Notes: generated by a model from the sequence alone, not told the origin. A stretch of DNA of 64,000 bases from Spongiactinospora sp. TRM90649 (GCF_029382225.1 NZ_JARLTC010000007.1:1-64000); one strand, 5' to 3'. Positions 48,439 to 57,712 are shown, counted from the stretch's first letter. Made by a program: numbers and translations.

Positions 48439-50267
48439 TTGACGCTCCCCGCGGTCAGTCCTCCCACCAGATGCCGCTCGATGGTGATGAACAGCACCAC
48501 GACGGGCACCGTCGCGATCAGTGAGGCGACGAAGAGGTACTGGTAGTTGGTCTGGTTGAGGCCGACCAGTTGCTGGATGCCGACCGGCAGGGTGACCCGG
48601 CCGCTGGTCGGGTCGTTGAAGACGGTCAGCGAGATGACGAACTCGTTCCACACCTGGATGAAGGTGAAGACCAGCGCGGTCACCAGGCCCGGGCGCACCA
48701 CCGGCAGCATGATGCGCAGCATCCGGCGCACCGGCCCGAGCCCTTCCATCATGGCCGCCTCCTCGATCGCGAGGTCGACGCCGGCGAACTGGCCGTTCAT
48801 GATCCAGGTGACGAAGGCGAGGTTGAACGCCGCGTTGACCACGACGATCGCCCAGTACTGGTTGACTCCGTCGACGAAGATGACTTCCTGGTAGATGCCG
48901 ACGACCAGGGCGACCGGCGCGAGGACCTGCGTGACCAGCACGAGGTTCAGGAAGGCCGTCCGTCCGGCGAATCGGTTGCGCGCGGTGTAGTACGCGGCCG
49001 GCACCGCGATCAGCAGGACCAGCGCGGTCGAGGCGGCCGCGATGATCAGGCTGTTGCGCAGCAGGCCGGCGAGCGGCAGCACGTCCCAGACGTTCGTCCA
49101 GTTGCTCCACTCCCACCGATCCGGCAGGTAGGTGGCGGGCACCGCGTACAGCTCGGCGCCGTTCTTGAACGAGGACAGGAACATCACCGCGTACGGTGCC
49201 AGGAAGAACGCCGCGACGGCCAGCCCGGCCAGCGGCAGCACCACCGGACGCAGCCGCGGCCACACCTTCGGGCGCGCCCGGTCCGGCAGCGCCACCGAAA
49301 CCGGACGTGCCGGACGCTGCCGGCTCCACCGCTCGCCAAGACGGTCGGCCAGCGCCGTCCAGGTACGGCCCAGCCACGTCCGCCGCTCCCGGTCGCCGTT
49401 GACCGCACGCAGGTACAGCAGCACCACGACGATCAGGATCAGCACGTTGAACACCGACAGCGCGGCTCCCTCACCGGTGTTCAGCTGCTCCTGGAAAGCG
49501 ATCTTGTACGCCCAGGTGAGGGTGGTGTCCGAGAAGTTCCCCGGGTTGCTCCCGGTGATGACCCAGATCACCGGGAACGAGTTGAACACGTAGATGGTGA
49601 CCAGGATCGTGGCGATCACCAGGGCGGGGCGGAGCAGCGGCAGGGTGATGTAGCGGTACGTCTTCCAGGGGCCGGCGCCGTCCAGCTTTCCGGCTTCGTA
49701 CACCTGCGGATCGATCGCCTGCAACCCGGCCAGCAGCACATAGGTGGTGAAGGGGATGGTCACCACGATGCCCACCCCGATCACCGACCAGAAGGCGTAC
49801 CGAGGGTCCTGGTACCAGCCGATCGGTTCGCTGAGCACGCCGAGGTCCATCAGGAACCGGTTGACGATCCCGTTGCCGCCCTCCAGCATGTACCGCCACA
49901 CCGTGGAGGTCATCACCAGCGAGGTCGCCCACGGCACGATCAGCGCCCAGCGCACCAGGCGCCGCCCGAAGAACCGCTTGTTCAGTAGTTGCGCCAGGCC
50001 GAGCGCGACAAGGATGGATGCGCCGACCACGAGCAACACCCACACGACGGTGTTGCTCATCACGTTGGCCAGTGCCGGTTCGGCCAGCAGGCGGCGGTAG
50101 TTGGCCAGCCCGGCGAAGCCGTGGCTTACCCCGGTCTCGTCGGTGAGCTGCAGTGACGTCCAGACCATCCGCAGCGCGGGAAGTGTGATCACCGCGGCGA
50201 TGAGCAGGACGCTCGGCGAGATCCAGGCCAGCGACCGCCGGTTGTGGTGCCGCATCCTCGGTGTCAC
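48435..50267 (-). CDS. Fused MalF-MalG-type sugar ABC permease
   Basis: 610-residue protein holding two complete binding-protein-dependent permeases in one chain. The first half (residues 1-290) has six helices and the EAA loop YEAGKLDGAGPWKTYRYITLP. A basic linker follows (DRERRTWLGRTW ... RPARPVSVALPDRAR). The second half (about 345-610) is MalG-like with EEAAMMEGLGPVRRMLRIMLP. Normally these are separate genes. No stop or frameshift separates them here, so either a true fusion or loss of an intervening stop. It overlaps the epimerase gene by 4 bases and follows the binding protein gene by 3 bases. No ATPase gene is in the operon; a shared MsiK-type ATPase is likely. Confidence 0.86.
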   Translation of the reverse strand: MTPRMRHHNRRSLAWISPSVLLIAAVITLPALRMVWTSLQLTDETGVSHGFAGLANYRRLLAEPALANVMSNTVVWVLLVVGASILVALGLAQLLNKRFFGRRLVRWALIVPWATSLVMTSTVWRYMLEGGNGIVNRFLMDLGVLSEPIGWYQDPRYAFWSVIGVGIVVTIPFTTYVLLAGLQAIDPQVYEAGKLDGAGPWKTYRYITLPLLRPALVIATILVTIYVFNSFPVIWVITGSNPGNFSDTTLTWAYKIAFQEQLNTGEGAALSVFNVLILIVVVLLYLRAVNGDRERRTWLGRTWTALADRLGERWSRQRPARPVSVALPDRARPKVWPRLRPVVLPLAGLAVAAFFLAPYAVMFLSSFKNGAELYAVPATYLPDRWEWSNWTNVWDVLPLAGLLRNSLIIAAASTALVLLIAVPAAYYTARNRFAGRTAFLNLVLVTQVLAPVALVVGIYQEVIFVDGVNQYWAIVVVNAAFNLAFVTWIMNGQFAGVDLAIEEAAMMEGLGPVRRMLRIMLPVVRPGLVTALVFTFIQVWNEFVISLTVFNDPTSGRVTLPVGIQQLVGLNQTNYQYLFVASLIATVPVVVLFITIERHLVGGLTAGSVK

Positions 50268-50270
50268 GGA

Positions 50271-51674
50271 TCAGCCGCCGTTGCCCTGCGTCGCCGCGGA
50301 CTGGATCTGGTCCAGGACCGACTTGGTGTCCGCGCCGGGGGTCAGCGCGGTGCCGAGCTGAGCCTCAAGGGTGCCCTGCGCCTTGGGGAACGCGGGGTCG
50401 GTCGACGGGTAGAACTTCGCGATCGGCAGCAGGTCCAGGTACGGGGCGAAGTCGGGCTCCTTCTTCAGGGCCGCGGACGCCGATTTGGTGGTCGGCAGGA
50501 AGCCCTGGCTGGTCAGGAAGCGCACGTAGTTGTCGGTCTCGTAGAAGAAGTTCAGGAACTTCGACACGGCCTCGGTGTTGCCCGGCTTCTTGAACGACAC
50601 CAGGTAGTCCTGCACTCCCAGCGTGAACGGCTCGGTGCCGTTGTTCACCGGGATGGGGGCGATGCCGTAGTTGACGGTGGAGTCCCACTGCTTGAACAGG
50701 CTGGGGGCGAAGCTGGCGCCCATGATCATGCCGGTCTGGCCGTTGGCGAACGGCCGGAAGACGCCGTCGGTACGGTTCGTCTGACCCGGGTTGGGCTGCG
50801 TCACCTTGTAGACGTTGGCGAGACAGCTGAGGAAGTTCAGGCTCTGGACGTTGCGCTCACTGTTGACGCTGAACTTGTCGCCCGTCTTCCAGTCGCCGCC
50901 GTTGGACCACATCCACAGGGACCACTCGCCCTGGTTCTCCTCGCCGCCCAGCGGCAGGCCGTACCCGGTGTACCCGGCCTCCTTGATCTTCTTGGCGGAG
51001 GCCACCAGCTCGGCCCAGGTGGCCGGGGGCTTGGTGATCCCCACCTTGGCGAAGATGTCCTTGTTGTAGAACAGCGCGCGGGTGCTGGCGATCAGCGGGA
51101 GTCCGTACTGGCTGCCCTCGTAGAAGCTGTTCTCCTTGAACGACGGGATGAAGTCGTCCCCGACCTTCTGGTCGACCAGCGGGCCGATCGGCTGAAGCAG
51201 CCCGTTCGCGGCCCATCCGGAGAACTTGTTCTGGTTGAGGATGTCCGGGTACTGCTTGGTCTGGATCATCGTGCTGACCTGCTGGTCGATGTTGTTCCAG
51301 TCGATGATCCGGATGTTGACCTTGTAGCCCGGGTTGGCCGTCTCGAACTTGGCGGCGAGGTCCTTCCAATACGCCTCGGTGGTCCCTGTGTAGGCTCCGC
51401 CGACGAAACTGATGGTCTTGCTGCTGGTCGTGGCCTCGGCAGGCCCGGTTTCGCGCGAAGCCTGCCGGACCTGCAGGCTCTGGCCGCCCGCACTGCCGCC
51501 TTCGCTCGGCTGCTTCAGCGACGTGCCGGTCGTCCCGCTCGTGATCTGGTCGCAGCTCGCCTGGTCGAGGGTGGTCCCCGAGGCGGAGGAACCACCCGCC
51601 GCGCAACCAGTGGCTGCCAGCACCGTGCAGACGCCCATCAGCGAGAACAGCTGAGTCCTACGCCTTACCTTCAT
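50271..51674 (-). CDS. Sugar ABC substrate-binding lipoprotein
   Basis: 467-residue extracellular solute-binding protein family 1 lipoprotein. Signal MKVRRRTQLFSLMG..., lipobox LAATGC with Cys24, then a Ser/Gly-rich spacer. Family features include WAELVASAKKIKEAGY and the MIMGASFAP segment near the hinge. First gene of the operon leading to the fused permease. Divergent from the ROK regulator gene with a shared 230-bp control region. Confidence 0.9.
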   Translation of the reverse strand: MKVRRRTQLFSLMGVCTVLAATGCAAGGSSASGTTLDQASCDQITSGTTGTSLKQPSEGGSAGGQSLQVRQASRETGPAEATTSSKTISFVGGAYTGTTEAYWKDLAAKFETANPGYKVNIRIIDWNNIDQQVSTMIQTKQYPDILNQNKFSGWAANGLLQPIGPLVDQKVGDDFIPSFKENSFYEGSQYGLPLIASTRALFYNKDIFAKVGITKPPATWAELVASAKKIKEAGYTGYGLPLGGEENQGEWSLWMWSNGGDWKTGDKFSVNSERNVQSLNFLSCLANVYKVTQPNPGQTNRTDGVFRPFANGQTGMIMGASFAPSLFKQWDSTVNYGIAPIPVNNGTEPFTLGVQDYLVSFKKPGNTEAVSKFLNFFYETDNYVRFLTSQGFLPTTKSASAALKKEPDFAPYLDLLPIAKFYPSTDPAFPKAQGTLEAQLGTALTPGADTKSVLDQIQSAATQGNGG

Positions 51675-51731
51675 GTCACACCGTTTCCTGCTTGAAGCTC
51701 TACCTCGCCCGGGGGTGGGTCAGAGTCGCGA

Positions 51732-51761
51732 GGTTAGTTAAGGGTAGCTACATACCTAACC
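51732..51761. promoter_or_regulatory. Spaced inverted repeat in the divergent sugar promoter
   Basis: GGTTAG (51732-51737) and CTAACC (51756-51761) are inverted arms 18 bases apart, with AGGGTA and TACCT as partly nested inner arms. It lies 58 bases upstream of the binding protein gene and 144 bases upstream of the ROK gene. Candidate operator for a ROK regulator. The outer arms resemble half of an iron box, but the spacing is wrong for that. Confidence 0.4.
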
Positions 51762-51904
51762 CTGTCAATAGGTTTCGGTCCGTGACATTGGGTGGTTTGT
51801 GGGCCAACGTGCCAGGTCGATCGTTTGAGTTGCGCTTTTTCGCCGTTCATGCTCGAATGCGGTATGTCAGAAGCCCGTACATACCCAGTGAGGACGGTAG
51901 TGCG

Positions 51905-53128
51905 GTGTGGCCACCCAGTGAGACCCCCCGGCCCGGGCGGCCGACCGGGGGCCGGCCGCCCGTCCTGATGACCGCGGTCAAAGCCGGGCGCGTCAATCAG
52001 GGGCGGGTACTGCAGGCGCTGCAGGACTTGGGACCGTTGTCACGAGCCGATCTGGCCCGGCTGGCGGGGGTCAGCCGGGCCACCATCGGCTCCATCGTGC
52101 AGCCCCTCCTTGAGGGCGGGCTGCTCGTGGAGGGCGAACCGCAACGGGGGGCCACCCCGGGCGGCAAGCCGTCCCGGCCGCTGTGGTTCGCTCCGGACAG
52201 CCCGCCGCTGGCCGCGGTGCACCTGGTGCCCGGCTGGGTGGAGGCCGCGCTGGTGAGCGCGGACGGCAAGATCCTCGCCGCCGCCAGCGGACACTTCCGG
52301 GTCACCGCCCCCGCCGCCACGGTGGTGGACTGCGTGGTCGACCGGCTCAACGCGGTCCTGGCGGGAAGCGCGTCCCGGGCACTCGGCGTGGGCATCGCGG
52401 TCGGCGGCATCGTCGAATCGACCAGCGGAACCATCGTCGCCTGCAACCTGATGCCGGCGCTCTCCGGCCTCCCGCTCGGGCCTCTGGTCTCCGAGCGGGT
52501 GAACCTGCCGGTCCACCTCGACCTGCACCCCCGGGCCCAGGCCCTCGGCGACCGCTGGTCCGGCCCCGGCCGGGGCGAGCAGTCCTTCGCGTCCATCTAC
52601 ATCGGCGAGGCGATCGGCGCGGGCCTGTTCCTCAACGGCGCCATCCACTGCGGACCGGCCGGAGCGGGCGGCGAGATCGGGCACACCATCGTCGATGTCC
52701 GCGGCCGGACCTGCCGCTGCGGCCAGCGCGGCTGCTGGGAGACCATCGCCACGCGCGACTGGCTGCGCGAGGAGGCCGCCCGGCTACATCTGCCCGCGGC
52801 GCAGGCGATGACCACGGCGCTGCTGGCCGGGCTGTCGGCGGCCGGCAACGCCGACGCCAAGGAACTGTTCGAGCGGTACGCCCGCAACCTCGCCCTCGGT
52901 GTGGTGAACCTGCAGCAGATCCTCGCCCCCGGCCTGTTCATCCTGCACGGCGACGTGATCGCCGGCGGTGAGGCGCTGCGCGGGCGGGTCGAACGGCAGG
53001 CGCGCAGCCACCTTCCGGCGCGATCCGCGACCGAACCGCAGATCACCTTCGGCTCCGCCCACGACCGCACCACCCTGCTCGGCGCGGCCGGCCTGGTGCT
53101 GTCCCAGTCCTTCCCGCTCGTCGGCTGA
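51905..53128 (+). CDS. ROK-family transcriptional regulator 1
   Basis: 407-residue ROK repressor. N-terminal winged HTH (LSRADLARLAGVSRATIGSIVQPLL), then a sugar-kinase-like fold with ATP motif remnants, the zinc motif CRCGQRGCWET and the GHTIVDV histidine. GTG 51905 gives a length equal to its tandem paralogue; the longer frame up to 51692 overlaps the promoter. Probably controls the divergent sugar ABC operon, with sugar as inducer. Confidence 0.87.
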   Translation: MWPPSETPRPGRPTGGRPPVLMTAVKAGRVNQGRVLQALQDLGPLSRADLARLAGVSRATIGSIVQPLLEGGLLVEGEPQRGATPGGKPSRPLWFAPDSPPLAAVHLVPGWVEAALVSADGKILAAASGHFRVTAPAATVVDCVVDRLNAVLAGSASRALGVGIAVGGIVESTSGTIVACNLMPALSGLPLGPLVSERVNLPVHLDLHPRAQALGDRWSGPGRGEQSFASIYIGEAIGAGLFLNGAIHCGPAGAGGEIGHTIVDVRGRTCRCGQRGCWETIATRDWLREEAARLHLPAAQAMTTALLAGLSAAGNADAKELFERYARNLALGVVNLQQILAPGLFILHGDVIAGGEALRGRVERQARSHLPARSATEPQITFGSAHDRTTLLGAAGLVLSQSFPLVG

Positions 53129-53284
53129 ACCGGCGCCCAGAGGAGGACGAGATGTCATCGATCGAGTCTCAGGACGATCGCCGGCACGACTCGTATATTG
53201 GGGTGCCAGAAAGATCACGCACGACCACGCCCCCCTTGGGCGCGCCGCATCGGGTGTTCCGTCTAGATCGGGAGGGACTGTAGC

Positions 53285-54511
53285 GTGCAATCGGAGTGGA
53301 CGCGCCCGGAGGCAACGGCCCCGCCGTCCCGGCCTCATTCGCCGCTGATCTCCCCGAACACGGTCAGCCAGGTGAACCGCGCCCGAGTCCTGCAGGCGCT
53401 CTACGACGTCGGCCCGCTGTCCCGCGCCGACCTGGCCCGGCTCACCGAGGTCAGCCGGGCGACGATCGGCTCCATCGTGCAGCCGATGATCGACAACGGG
53501 ATGCTGGCCGAGGGCGATCCCCAGCCCAGCGGCGCGGTCGGCGGCAAGCCGTCGCGCCCGCTGTGGTTCTCCCCGGACAGCCCGCCCATCGCCGCCGTCC
53601 ACCTGCTGCCAGGACACGTCGACACCGCGCTGGTCAGCGCGGGCGGCGCGATCCTGACCACGGCGAAACGCGAGTTCCCCGCGGACACCCACGACTCCGC
53701 CCTGGTCGTCGACGCGGTCTCCGAGGCGTTAGACGAGCTGTTCGCGCCGAACCGACCGGCCGCCCTCGGCGTGGGCATCGCGGTCGGCGGCATGGTCAAC
53801 ACCGACAGCGGCACCATCGTGCAGGTCAACCTGGCCCCCGGCCTGGCCGGTCTGCCGATCGGCCCGCTCATCGCCGAGCGCACCCACCTGCCCGTCTACG
53901 TCGACCTGCACCCACGCGTCCAGGCTCTCGGCGACCGCTGGTTCGGGCAGGGCCGCGGGCTGTCCACCTTCGCCTCGCTCTACGCCGGAGAGGCGCTCGG
54001 CGTGGGGCTGGTGCTGAACGGGTCGGTGCACCGCGGGCCGGGCGGCGCGGGCGGTGAGATCGGGCACAGCATCGTGCAGGTCGACGGCCTGCCCTGCCAC
54101 TGCGGTCAGCGCGGCTGCTGGGAGACCATCGCCACGCACCGCTGGCTGCGCGATGAGGCGGCCCGGCTCAACCTGCCCTCGGCGTCCACTTTGACGGTCG
54201 GGCCGCTGACCCGGCTCGCCGCCAAGGGCCATCCCGGGGCGACCGAGCTGTTCGACCGGTATGTCGACAATCTCGCCGTCGGCATCACGAACGTCCAGCA
54301 GATCCTCGCCCCCGGGCTGTTCATCCTGCACGGCGACGTGGTCGCGGGCGGCGAGGCGTTGCGCGGCAAGATCGAGCGGCAGGTGCGGCTGCGCACCGCC
54401 GCCCATCCGGGCAGCCAGCCGCAGATCGCGTTCTCCGCGCTGCACGACGACTCCACCCTGCTCGGCGCCGCCGGGCTCGTGCTCTCCCACTTCCTCCAGC
54501 TCACCCCCTGA
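53285..54511 (+). CDS. ROK-family transcriptional regulator 2
   Basis: 408-residue paralogue of the preceding gene. HTH LSRADLARLTEVSRATIGSIVQPMI, zinc motif CHCGQRGCWET, and the same C-terminal TLLGAAGLVLS. GTG 53285 is preceded by GGGAGGGA about 8 bases upstream. A 156-bp gap separates the two genes. The high similarity implies tandem duplication; the two may form heteromers or answer different sugars. Confidence 0.88.
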   Translation: MQSEWTRPEATAPPSRPHSPLISPNTVSQVNRARVLQALYDVGPLSRADLARLTEVSRATIGSIVQPMIDNGMLAEGDPQPSGAVGGKPSRPLWFSPDSPPIAAVHLLPGHVDTALVSAGGAILTTAKREFPADTHDSALVVDAVSEALDELFAPNRPAALGVGIAVGGMVNTDSGTIVQVNLAPGLAGLPIGPLIAERTHLPVYVDLHPRVQALGDRWFGQGRGLSTFASLYAGEALGVGLVLNGSVHRGPGGAGGEIGHSIVQVDGLPCHCGQRGCWETIATHRWLRDEAARLNLPSASTLTVGPLTRLAAKGHPGATELFDRYVDNLAVGITNVQQILAPGLFILHGDVVAGGEALRGKIERQVRLRTAAHPGSQPQIAFSALHDDSTLLGAAGLVLSHFLQLTP

Positions 54512-54744
54512 CACGGTCCGCCGAAGGGGCCCGGCCGAAGACGGTCACCGCGAGCGCGCCCAGCGTCAGCGCGCCCAGCGCCAGCACGCCGCCTCAGGAG
54601 AACTTCGCGACGCCGGATGAATCGGGCATGGAGCTGGTGGTGCTCACGGCGGCCCCCGGCAGCCCCTCGGCCGACGCCCTGCGGCTCCTGGCCGCCCTTG
54701 ACCCCGGCGGTGACGTCCGTCACCCGGCGGGTCACGTGCTTGAC
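54512..54744. other. Intergenic with weak gene remnants
   Basis: No intact gene. Minus-strand 54600-54512 reads GGVLALGALTLGALAVTVFGR, as at the C-terminus of an MFS transporter. Plus-strand 54630 onward reads MELVVLTAAPGSPSADALRLLAAL, without an assignable family. Both are likely scraps. Confidence 0.3.
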
Positions 54745-54760
54745 CTCAATCAAACTTGAG
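54745..54760. promoter_or_regulatory. Inverted repeat before the MarR-like gene
   Basis: CTCAA and TTGAG arms with 6 bases between (TCAAAC) lie 17 bases upstream of the regulator's ATG, in an AT-richer stretch. Likely an autoregulatory operator. Confidence 0.45.
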
Positions 54761-54776
54761 ATCTTACGGTCAGTAC

Positions 54777-55244
54777 ATGACGACTCAGCAGATCTCTGAC
54801 GCCGAACTCGCCGCACAGCCCGCCGCCTACTGGACCGGTGTCGCCTACGAGGCGCTCGTCTCGTACATCCGGGCCCGGCAGGCCGAGAAGGGCTACAGCC
54901 ATCCCCAGTTCTGGCTGCTGCGCAACCTGTCGGTGCACGACATCTCGCCCGACGGCGAGGGCATGACGCTGTCCGAGCTGCAGGAGGCCATGTCCGCCTA
55001 CATCCGGCCCGAGGACGACCTGGCGGCGGAGGCCGAGGTGCTCCTCGGCCGCGGCTGGCTGTCCCGGGACGCCGAGGCCCGGCTGTGGATCACCGAGGAG
55101 GGCGAACAGGCCCGCCGCGACCTCGCGCTCAACGGCCCCGTCATCCGCGCCGCCCTCCACGAGGGCATCGACGACGCGGACTACGTCACCACGGTGAAGG
55201 TGCTCCAGCAGTTCGTCCGCAACGCGAACGGAGCGGTCGCCTGA
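54777..55244 (+). CDS. MarR-like winged-helix regulator
   Basis: 155-residue protein with a MarR-type layout: helical N-terminus, winged HTH around GMTLSELQEAMSAYIRPEDDLAAEAEVLLGRGWL (described residues 62-95), wing with LWITEEGEQARRDL. The start at ATG 54777 follows the operator-like repeat; a frame start at 54756 lies inside it. No adjacent partner identifies its signal. Confidence 0.75.
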   Translation: MTTQQISDAELAAQPAAYWTGVAYEALVSYIRARQAEKGYSHPQFWLLRNLSVHDISPDGEGMTLSELQEAMSAYIRPEDDLAAEAEVLLGRGWLSRDAEARLWITEEGEQARRDLALNGPVIRAALHEGIDDADYVTTVKVLQQFVRNANGAVA

Positions 55245-55284
55245 CGATTCGGCGCGTCGTGTCGGATCGGGGCGAGGCTGTTCG

Positions 55285-55400
55285 TAGAAGGAGGTGAGAG
55301 GCTCAACCGGGCCATCGCGGTCGCCGAGCTCGACGGCCCGGAGGTCGCACTGGCGATCATCGACCGTCTCGGGGACGCCCTGGCCGGCTCGGACGCTCAC
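55285..55400 (+). pseudogene. ECF sigma factor C-terminal fragment
   Basis: Reads RLNRAIAVAELDGPEVALAIID followed by RLGDALAGSDAH (split for length). This is the TPR-like C-terminal region of DUF6596-type (SigJ/ECF41-like) sigma factors. Only about 40 codons remain, no sigma domains are present, so it is a scrap that runs into the convergent membrane protein gene. Confidence 0.45.
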
Positions 55401-55795
55401 CGCGCGATGAGCACCTGGGCCACGGCGGCGACGGCGGAGATCGCGCCGCCGAGCGCGGCGATCGAAGCCAGGGACTTCTCCGGGCTGATCCAAAGCCCCC
55501 GGTTGAGCTGACGCCACTTCGGCGGAACGATCGCGAGCTTGAGCTTCTGCCACTTGTGCTGCTGGTAGGAGCATCCCATCAGCAGCCCGCGGGCGTTCTT
55601 CCGGCACGGCTCCCCATTCCGGGTGAGTGCCCCACACCAGACCGGTGCCTGAAACAGGAAGAAGACCGTTGTCAGCGCCGAAAGCGCGACAAGCCCTATG
55701 GGTCCGAACGCCTGGGTCCACCATGCGGTGATCAGCACGACGAAGAGGAGGTAACCCCAGTACTTGCCAAGTGATCCCATCTTCTGTTTCGCCAT
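55397..55795 (-). CDS. Hypothetical membrane protein
   Basis: 132-residue protein with two N-terminal helices (YWGYLLFVVLITAWW; LVALSALTTVFFLF), a cytoplasmic or exposed middle with cysteines (PVWCGALTRNGEPCRKNARGLLMGC) and a C-terminal hydrophobic stretch (AALGGAISAVAAVAQVLI). The CGAxTRxGxPC pattern could hold zinc. No family recognised. ATG 55795 is the only good start. Confidence 0.65.
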   Translation of the reverse strand: MAKQKMGSLGKYWGYLLFVVLITAWWTQAFGPIGLVALSALTTVFFLFQAPVWCGALTRNGEPCRKNARGLLMGCSYQQHKWQKLKLAIVPPKWRQLNRGLWISPEKSLASIAALGGAISAVAAVAQVLIAR

Positions 55796-56030
55796 GTCCG
55801 GACGGTAGCGGCCCGCGAGTGATCACGACTAGAGATTGATGTGTCACTCAAGGTGACTGAGATCTGTATGTATCAGCCACAGTTCGAGTCCGCGGTGACT
55901 TGTCCACAGGCCGTGGATGGGGTGGGGGTCGTGCGTCGCGTTGCGTTGACACCGGTGGCAGGGTTCTAGCGTGGCCGGGATGGGCGGCGGATGGTGGTCG
56001 CCTGGCGGGGATTTCGGCCGGAGGGGCGCG

Positions 56031-56885
56031 ATGAAGTTCGGAATCAGTTACAGCACGCCGTACCACGGCATCGAACCCGACGCGTTGATTTCCTATGCGC
56101 GGCATGCCGAGGAATGTGGGTTCGAGTCGTTCTATGTGCCGGAGCACATCGCGTTGTATCCCGGTGCGACGGTCGGGCGATTCGAGCTCCCGCCGACGTT
56201 GCCGTATCTCGATCCGCTCGATTGTCTGAGCTTCGTCGCGGCCGGCACGCGGCGGATCCTGCTCGGGACGGGGGTGCTGCTCCTGCCGTATCACCATCCG
56301 GTCGTCCTGGCCAAGCGTCTGGCGACCGTTGATGTGCTGTCCAAGGGGCGGATGCGGCTGCTGACCGTGGGGCTCGGCGCGCTGCCCGGGGAGGCGAAGG
56401 CGGTCGGGGTCGACTTCGCTTCCCGGGGGCGTCGTGCGGATGAGGCGATCGACGTGATGCGGTCCCTGTGGGAAGGGGGCGAGGGCGGGGTCGGTCACGC
56501 GGGGGAGTTCTTCGCGTTCGATGATCTGTGCCAGTTCCCGAAGCCTTACGGGGTCACGCATCTGCCGATTCACGTCGGCGGGTCGAGCCGGGCCGCCGCG
56601 CGGCGGGCCGGGCGACGGGGTGACGGTTACTTCCCCGGTGGCTCGATGGACGCGGCGGAGCGTGCGGCTCAGTGGGAGCTCGCGCGGGCGACCGCCGTCG
56701 AGGCCGGACGTGACCCGCGGGCGCTGGAGTACACGCGGGCGGGGTCCATCGACATGACCGTTGATCAGGCCGAGGCGCTGGCCGCGGAGGGCGTGACCCG
56801 CGTCGTCGTGGGTGCCACGGCCACGGACGTGGCGGAGCAGCGCGAGGAGATGGCCGTGTTCGCCGAGCGGTTCTCCCTGGTCTAG
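56031..56885 (+). CDS. LLM-class F420-dependent oxidoreductase
   Basis: 284-residue TIM-barrel oxidoreductase beginning MKFGISYSTPYHGIEPDAL, with SFYVPEHIALYPG, RRILLGTGVLLLPYHHPVVLAKRLATVD and the GRMRLLTVGLG loop. Size and motifs match the TIGR03619-like F420 branch. GGAGGGGCG lies just before ATG 56031. Stand-alone; substrate unknown. Confidence 0.87.
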   Translation: MKFGISYSTPYHGIEPDALISYARHAEECGFESFYVPEHIALYPGATVGRFELPPTLPYLDPLDCLSFVAAGTRRILLGTGVLLLPYHHPVVLAKRLATVDVLSKGRMRLLTVGLGALPGEAKAVGVDFASRGRRADEAIDVMRSLWEGGEGGVGHAGEFFAFDDLCQFPKPYGVTHLPIHVGGSSRAAARRAGRRGDGYFPGGSMDAAERAAQWELARATAVEAGRDPRALEYTRAGSIDMTVDQAEALAAEGVTRVVVGATATDVAEQREEMAVFAERFSLV

Positions 56886-56908
56886 GGCCTTTGTGGCATC
56901 CTCTGTCC

Positions 56909-57100
56909 ATGGCGATCAAGGCGTTGCTGTTCGATGTGGACGGAGTGCTGCTCGATTCCAGCGCGACGCATCGGCGGATCTGGGATGCCTGGTCGGCCGT
57001 GCGGGGGTTGGACAGAGACCTGGTGTGGGGCCTTACCCACGCCCGGCGGCCGGAGGACACCATTCGCGAGGTCGCCCCGGGCGTCGCCGGGGCGGTAAAT
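56909..57100 (+). pseudogene. Truncated HAD-family hydrolase
   Basis: ATG 56909 begins MAIKALLFDVDGVLLDSSATH, with the catalytic DVDGVLLDS motif of HAD phosphatases, and remains similar up to EDTIREVAPGV near 57090. It is then cut off about 64 codons in, where the convergent DinB gene ends. The core Ser/Thr, Lys and second Asp motifs are missing, so it is not functional. Confidence 0.7.
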
Positions 57101-57104
57101 GCGC

Positions 57105-57644
57105 TCAGCAGCGGTCGGCGTTGTGGAGGTGGCGGAGGGCGCCCAGTTCGGCGGCGTTCTTCATCAGTTCGACGTTGGTCCAGGCGATGACGTGGCCGAG
57201 GGTGAGGGTTCCGTCGGCGAACCAGGTGCTTTGGGTGGTGGAGTCGAGGTCCGCGTCGGTGAGGGGCTTCAAAGCGGCCGCCCAGCGGTCATGGCAGGCC
57301 GTGAGCCACTTCACGGCGGAGGACACGTCGCCCGGCCAGGGGGTGGCCGCGGCGGCGGACGACCAGTCGAAGGGCTCGGTCGTCGGCTCGAAGCACTGAC
57401 GGTGGGCGTTGCTCCACCAGAAGCCGATGTGCCACATCACCCAGCCGGCCGACAACACCGGGATCGGCTCGGGTTCCGGGATGGCGAAGTCGGCGGCCCA
57501 GGTGCCGTCCGGCCGGGGGCGGACGCTCCAGCAGTTGGCGGCGGGCTCCCAGAGGGCCTCTTCGTCGGTCACTTTGTCCAGGTGCATGGTGAGCAGGGTC
57601 CAGGACACGTCGAGCTGCCAGCGGAGGCGGTCGAGTTCGGGCAT
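57105..57644 (-). CDS. DinB-like four-helix protein
   Basis: 179-residue DinB/MDMPI-like protein. A metal-binding set is suggested by His44-region LTMHLDKVTDEE, HIGFWWSNAH and TLGHVIAWTNVEL. ATG 57644 is chosen; the frame upstream to 57734 overlaps the divergent methyltransferase. Relatives are thiol-dependent enzymes (mycothiol transferases) or of unknown role. Confidence 0.8.
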   Translation of the reverse strand: MPELDRLRWQLDVSWTLLTMHLDKVTDEEALWEPAANCWSVRPRPDGTWAADFAIPEPEPIPVLSAGWVMWHIGFWWSNAHRQCFEPTTEPFDWSSAAAATPWPGDVSSAVKWLTACHDRWAAALKPLTDADLDSTTQSTWFADGTLTLGHVIAWTNVELMKNAAELGALRHLHNADRC

Positions 57645-57712
57645 GGGCCGAAACCCTAGCCGCCGGGGCGAGCGCTCGGCCTCTGGATTTTGCGTGGACG
57701 GGCTAGCGTGAG

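Noticed and set aside
51732..51761. GGTTAG...CTAACC as an iron (IdeR/DmdR) box
   Set aside because: The iron box is a compact 19-bp palindrome. Here the arms are 18 bases apart and the neighbours are sugar genes.
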